Shown here piece after piece: positions 51,285-54,124 of a stretch of 54,124 nucleotides of DNA. The translations under genes and the position numbers were made by a program. The first letter of the stretch is position 1. Each line of letters begins with the position of its first letter. This DNA comes from Hamadaea sp. (GTDB lineage Bacteria > Actinomycetota > Actinomycetes > Mycobacteriales > Micromonosporaceae): assembly GCF_013362815.1 (NCBI RefSeq), contig NZ_JABFVK010000039.1, positions 1 through 54,124 of the forward strand, written 5' to 3'. The notes beneath the pieces were generated by a model, which was given only the letters and a program-made list of their open reading frames with translations, made no database searches and was not told the origin of the DNA.

Positions 51285-52210
51285 GAGGTGCCCCGCCGGT
51301 GGGCGCCGAAGTGATCCTGGTCCCCGACGTTTTGCTTGGTGATCCCCGTGATGGCCGGCTGGTTCGTCACGAAACTGCCGGGATCACGGCTGATGATCCC
51401 GCTGTTGATCCTGACCGCCTGGGCGATCAGGGCTTCCGTCTGATTCGCCAGTTCGACGCTCTGGTCGAGCCCCTTCTGCAACGACTGCAGGATGGCGCGC
51501 ACATTCCCTCCTTTGACGCTCAGGTCCGGCTTGTCGTTCTTGACGAGGCCCAAGGCGCCGGAAACGACTCCGGCGCCGCTGGATACCCCGGTCCAGACGA
51601 TGATCGCCATTCCGCTGAAGTCGGCCGTGGCGGTGGCGATGATCGCTCCCGCGATGGTGAACTGGAGAGCGAGTTTCGCCGGATCGCAGTCATTGACGGA
51701 GTCGAGCACGGTCGCCGTGTCCTTGGCCATCTTCAGCACGTCGTTGCGGGTCTTGTTCCACATCTCCCGTTCGGCGGCCAGCAGGGCCCGGATTACAGAC
51801 ACCGCTAAGTACTGGTTCTTGGTCACGTCCCGGAACGGATTGACGAAGTTCCTGACGAAGTTGTAGGCGGCGTCGCCCTGCCAATCCACCAGCTGGTCGT
51901 GGACGGTGGCCATGTCGCCGTAGATCGGGCTGGCCGGCATCAGTCCTGCGCCGGTCATCAGGTCGCTGGGCAGCTCACCGGGGCTCAGCCGGGCCAGCGC
52001 CGCGTCGAGGTCCTGGATCGGCAACTGGAACGCCTCGTCCGGGGGGATCTCGTAGAACGGCTCGAACATCGCGGGAATGGTCGGAATCAGATCTGCGGCC
52101 GTGCCCCCGCCCACCTTGCCGGCGCGTGCGGCGTACACCGGGCGATCGGCCTCGACGGCCTTCTTCTGAATTTCGACGACGGCCTGCCGGATGTCGTCGG
52201 TGGTAGCCAT
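51281..52210 (-). CDS. Large WXG-motif ESX-like protein
   Basis: 309 residues. ATG at 52210 directly follows the upstream TAG, so translation is coupled. A helical N-part (about 95-155) carries a W-x-G motif, WQGDAAYNF (W110), followed by a long helix (AERE...), as in WXG100-related substrates of type VII secretion. A hydrophobic central region (about 185-228, LQFTIAGAIIATATADF and VWTGVSSGAGVVSGALG) may contact the membrane. The C-terminal region has coiled-coil character. It is probably secreted or cell-surface associated, though no secretion ATPase is in the window. Confidence 0.7.
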   Translation of the reverse strand: MATTDDIRQAVVEIQKKAVEADRPVYAARAGKVGGGTAADLIPTIPAMFEPFYEIPPDEAFQLPIQDLDAALARLSPGELPSDLMTGAGLMPASPIYGDMATVHDQLVDWQGDAAYNFVRNFVNPFRDVTKNQYLAVSVIRALLAAEREMWNKTRNDVLKMAKDTATVLDSVNDCDPAKLALQFTIAGAIIATATADFSGMAIIVWTGVSSGAGVVSGALGLVKNDKPDLSVKGGNVRAILQSLQKGLDQSVELANQTEALIAQAVRINSGIISRDPGSFVTNQPAITGITKQNVGDQDHFGAHRRGTS

Positions 52211-52603
52211 CTACAGGTCCAATCGGATGTGGTTGCGGGTGTGGCCGGCGCGCTCCTGATCGCGAATGTCGGCTTCGTGGCGTTGCAGCAGCGCTTTGGC
52301 GTTCTCATCGCTCTCGGCATAGGAATCCGCCGCCGTGACCAGCGCTTCGGCGGTCAGGTAGAGGTTGCGCGCCGTGTCGCCGAGCATCTTCGCGATGTCG
52401 TCCCGCAGTTCGCACCATCCGGCGTACGCGGGGCCGTGGTCGCCGCCGAACTTCGGATGTCGTTTGAAGGCAGGCTCAGCCCACTGCACGGTGTAGGCGA
52501 GATCCTGGCGCGCGTAATCCAACTGCGACGCGATGCCGGGCATGGTCTTCTTTCCCACGTCCCACAGCCTCGAAAGATCCGTGCCGAAACTGCCGTCGCC
52601 CAT
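52211..52603 (-). CDS. EspC/WXG100-like small helical protein
   Basis: 130 residues. ATG at 52603 has GGGGGG at 5 nt. A helix-turn-helix hairpin with Trp in VQWAEPAF and the C-terminal pattern LYLTAEALVTAADSYAESDENAKALL is close to EspC-type (DUF2580) or WXG100-like proteins. It is the first gene of a tightly coupled three-gene operon, 117 bp divergent from the SARP-type regulator. It is probably secreted by a type VII system encoded elsewhere (inference). Confidence 0.78.
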   Translation of the reverse strand: MGDGSFGTDLSRLWDVGKKTMPGIASQLDYARQDLAYTVQWAEPAFKRHPKFGGDHGPAYAGWCELRDDIAKMLGDTARNLYLTAEALVTAADSYAESDENAKALLQRHEADIRDQERAGHTRNHIRLDL

Positions 52604-52720
52604 GCGAGCCCCCCGTTCGTCGCGCCATCGGCTCTTGCCGACCTGGCCTTCTGCCCGTTCAGCCCCAGTCTGCTGTGGACGACCTCACATTCACCTGACA
52701 CGGTGATAACGTCGTCGACT

Positions 52721-54124
52721 GTGGAGTTCGGGGTGCTGGGTCCCGTCAAGGTCAAGGTCAGCGGGCGCGATGACACCCCCCTCGGCACCCGCTTGCAACT
52801 GCTGCTGGCGATGCTGCTCCTACATGCGAATCTGACTGTGCCGTCGGGCGTACTCGCGCAGGCGATGTGGGACGACGACCCGTACGAGCGGCGGCAGGCG
52901 GCGTTGCCGACCTACGTCATGCGGCTACGCCGGGCGCTGGGCGCGCAAGCCGCGGCCCGGATCGTGACCCGACCGGGCGGCTACCGTGTCGAGCTCGGCC
53001 CGGACGAGCTGGACGTCCTGCGATTCCAGCGGCTGTGGGACGAAGGGCGCGAGCAGGCCGTACGCGGTGACCTCCCCGCGGCCCACGCGAGCCTGACCGC
53101 CGCGCTGGGATTGTGGCGCGGCGAGCCACTGGCGACCCTGCCCGCGGGCGGCGTCGTCGCAAGCGAGATCGCCAAACTCGGCAGTCGGCGGCTCGCGGCG
53201 CAGCGCGACCTGATCGACATCGGGCTGAGACTGGGTCGTCACACCGAACTGCTGCCCGACATCGCCGCGTTGGCCGAACGGCATCCGCTCGATGAGAACT
53301 TGCGCGGTTCCTGGATGCTGGCTCTCTTCCGTAGTGGCCGCCAGAGCGAGGCGCTGCAAGCCTTCGGCGACCTGCGCCGCGAGCTCGCCGACGAGCTAGG
53401 GCTCGATCCCGGCGCGGCGCTGCAGGAGTTGCACCGGCGCATCCTGACCGGCGATCCGACGCTCAACTTGGGGGAGAAGCCGCAGATCGTGCCGCGGCAG
53501 CTGCCCGCGGGGCTGCGGACGTTCGTCGGGCGCTCGCAGGAACTCGTCGATCTCGCCACCCTGGCGGCCGACGACGCCGGTGTCATCGCGATCTCCGCGA
53601 TCGGCGGTACCGCCGGAGTAGGCAAGACCACCCTGGCGGTCCATTTCGGGCATTCGATCGCCGATCGCTACCCCGATGGGCAGCTCTTCGCCAACCTGCG
53701 GGGCTTCGATTCCTCCGGCGAGCCGGCCGACGTCGCGACAGTCGTGCACGGGTTCCTGGTCGCTCTGGGCGTACCGCCCACTCAGATTCCCGCCGAGCTC
53801 GACGCCCGTCTCGCGCTCTACCGCAGCCGGCTCGCGGGCACGCGTACCCTCATCGTCCTGGACAACGCGCGCGACGCGGAGCAGGTGCGGCCGCTGTTGC
53901 CCGGCGGCGCGGGGTGCCTGGTCCTGGTCACCAGCCGCGTGCGGCTGACGGGCCTGGTCGTGCGAGATGGCGCGGTTTCGGTGCCGCTCGAGGTGCTCGA
54001 TTCGGCCGACGGGGTGGAACTGCTCGCGCGCCGGCTCGGGGCCGCCCGGGTCGCGGCCGAGCCCGAGGCCGCCGCGGCGCTGGTCACGCTGTGCGCGGGC
54101 CTGCCGCTAGCGATCGGCGTCGCA
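52721..54124 (+). CDS. AfsR/SARP-type regulator with NB-ARC domain (C-terminus outside window)
   Basis: At least 468 residues, cut by the window end. GTG at 52721 lies about 12 bp after a GATAAC -10-like box, so the mRNA leader is short. An OmpR-type DNA-binding domain (about 1-90, RLQLLLAMLLLHANLTVP, PTYVMRLRRALG) is followed by the BTAD helical domain (about 95-245, LRGSWMLALFRSGRQSEALQAFGDLRRELADELGLDPG). The NB-ARC ATPase part has P-loop GGTAGVGKTTLA (K302), Walker B LIVLDNARD and a GLPLAI motif near the end. Further NB-ARC and TPR regions are presumed beyond the window. It is divergent from the ESX-like operon and may control it. Confidence 0.9.
   Translation, partial: MEFGVLGPVKVKVSGRDDTPLGTRLQLLLAMLLLHANLTVPSGVLAQAMWDDDPYERRQAALPTYVMRLRRALGAQAAARIVTRPGGYRVELGPDELDVLRFQRLWDEGREQAVRGDLPAAHASLTAALGLWRGEPLATLPAGGVVASEIAKLGSRRLAAQRDLIDIGLRLGRHTELLPDIAALAERHPLDENLRGSWMLALFRSGRQSEALQAFGDLRRELADELGLDPGAALQELHRRILTGDPTLNLGEKPQIVPRQLPAGLRTFVGRSQELVDLATLAADDAGVIAISAIGGTAGVGKTTLAVHFGHSIADRYPDGQLFANLRGFDSSGEPADVATVVHGFLVALGVPPTQIPAELDARLALYRSRLAGTRTLIVLDNARDAEQVRPLLPGGAGCLVLVTSRVRLTGLVVRDGAVSVPLEVLDSADGVELLARRLGAARVAAEPEAAAALVTLCAGLPLAIGVA

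Noticed and set aside
50784-52603. Complete type VII secretion locus
   Set aside because: No EccB, EccC, EccD or mycosin gene is present in the window; only substrate-like genes are seen.

Overview
The window is high-GC actinobacterial chromosome, most likely from a filamentous Micromonosporaceae-type genus such as Actinoplanes or Micromonospora. This is inferred from strong G/C third positions, many GTG starts, very frequent CGTACG words, secreted enzymes with ricin-type (CBM13) modules, and AfsR-type and ECF regulators. No rRNA, tRNA, CRISPR array, transposase or prophage gene was recognised. Both ends cut a gene: a ClpC-type ATPase on the left and an AfsR/SARP-type regulator on the right.

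Left part (1-13,250). The 5' end of a clpC-like gene is followed by an uncharacterised gene that shares its upstream sequence. Next is a LacI-controlled carbohydrate locus: a secreted clan GH-A glycosidase with CBM13, the LacI repressor, a CUT1 sugar ABC transporter (binding lipoprotein and two permeases, no ATPase), and a cytoplasmic (alpha/alpha)6 glycosidase. Five near-identical CGAAYCGATTCG operators lie in the two promoter regions, and REPIN-like palindrome pairs flank the lacI module. A DEAD-box helicase and two small unknown genes follow.

Secreted protein block (13,250-23,700). This holds two Asp-box/beta-propeller exported proteins, two paralogous secreted proteins (one with duplicated C-terminal P-domains) and a small lipoprotein. 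Several carry clear terminators, and three have a related TGACAA-type dyad upstream.

Regulator and membrane block (23,700-40,400). MerR controls a CCSFF-motif protein. MarR is divergent from a methyltransferase. A DUF1326/DUF2182 pair converges on a shared terminator. An S41 protease is divergent from an OmpR-type two-component system. TetR is divergent from a DUF4386-like membrane protein, LysR from a short-chain dehydrogenase, and a second MarR from a receiver-like/secreted gene pair. Operators are visible for most of these.

Polysaccharide block (40,650-47,740). A CE1-type esterase with CBM13, a GH95 alpha-fucosidase with a Tat signal and CBM13-like domain, and a GH5-type enzyme with CBM13 surround an ECF sigma factor fused to a zinc-finger anti-sigma-like tail. 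A LacI-like dyad lies in the sigma/GH5 intergenic region.

Right part (47,780-54,124). Two glyoxalase-fold proteins, a phosphotransferase, a DHFR/RibD-type reductase and a small unknown gene precede a three-gene WXG100/ESX-like operon. This operon is divergent from a large SARP/AfsR-type regulator that runs off the end.
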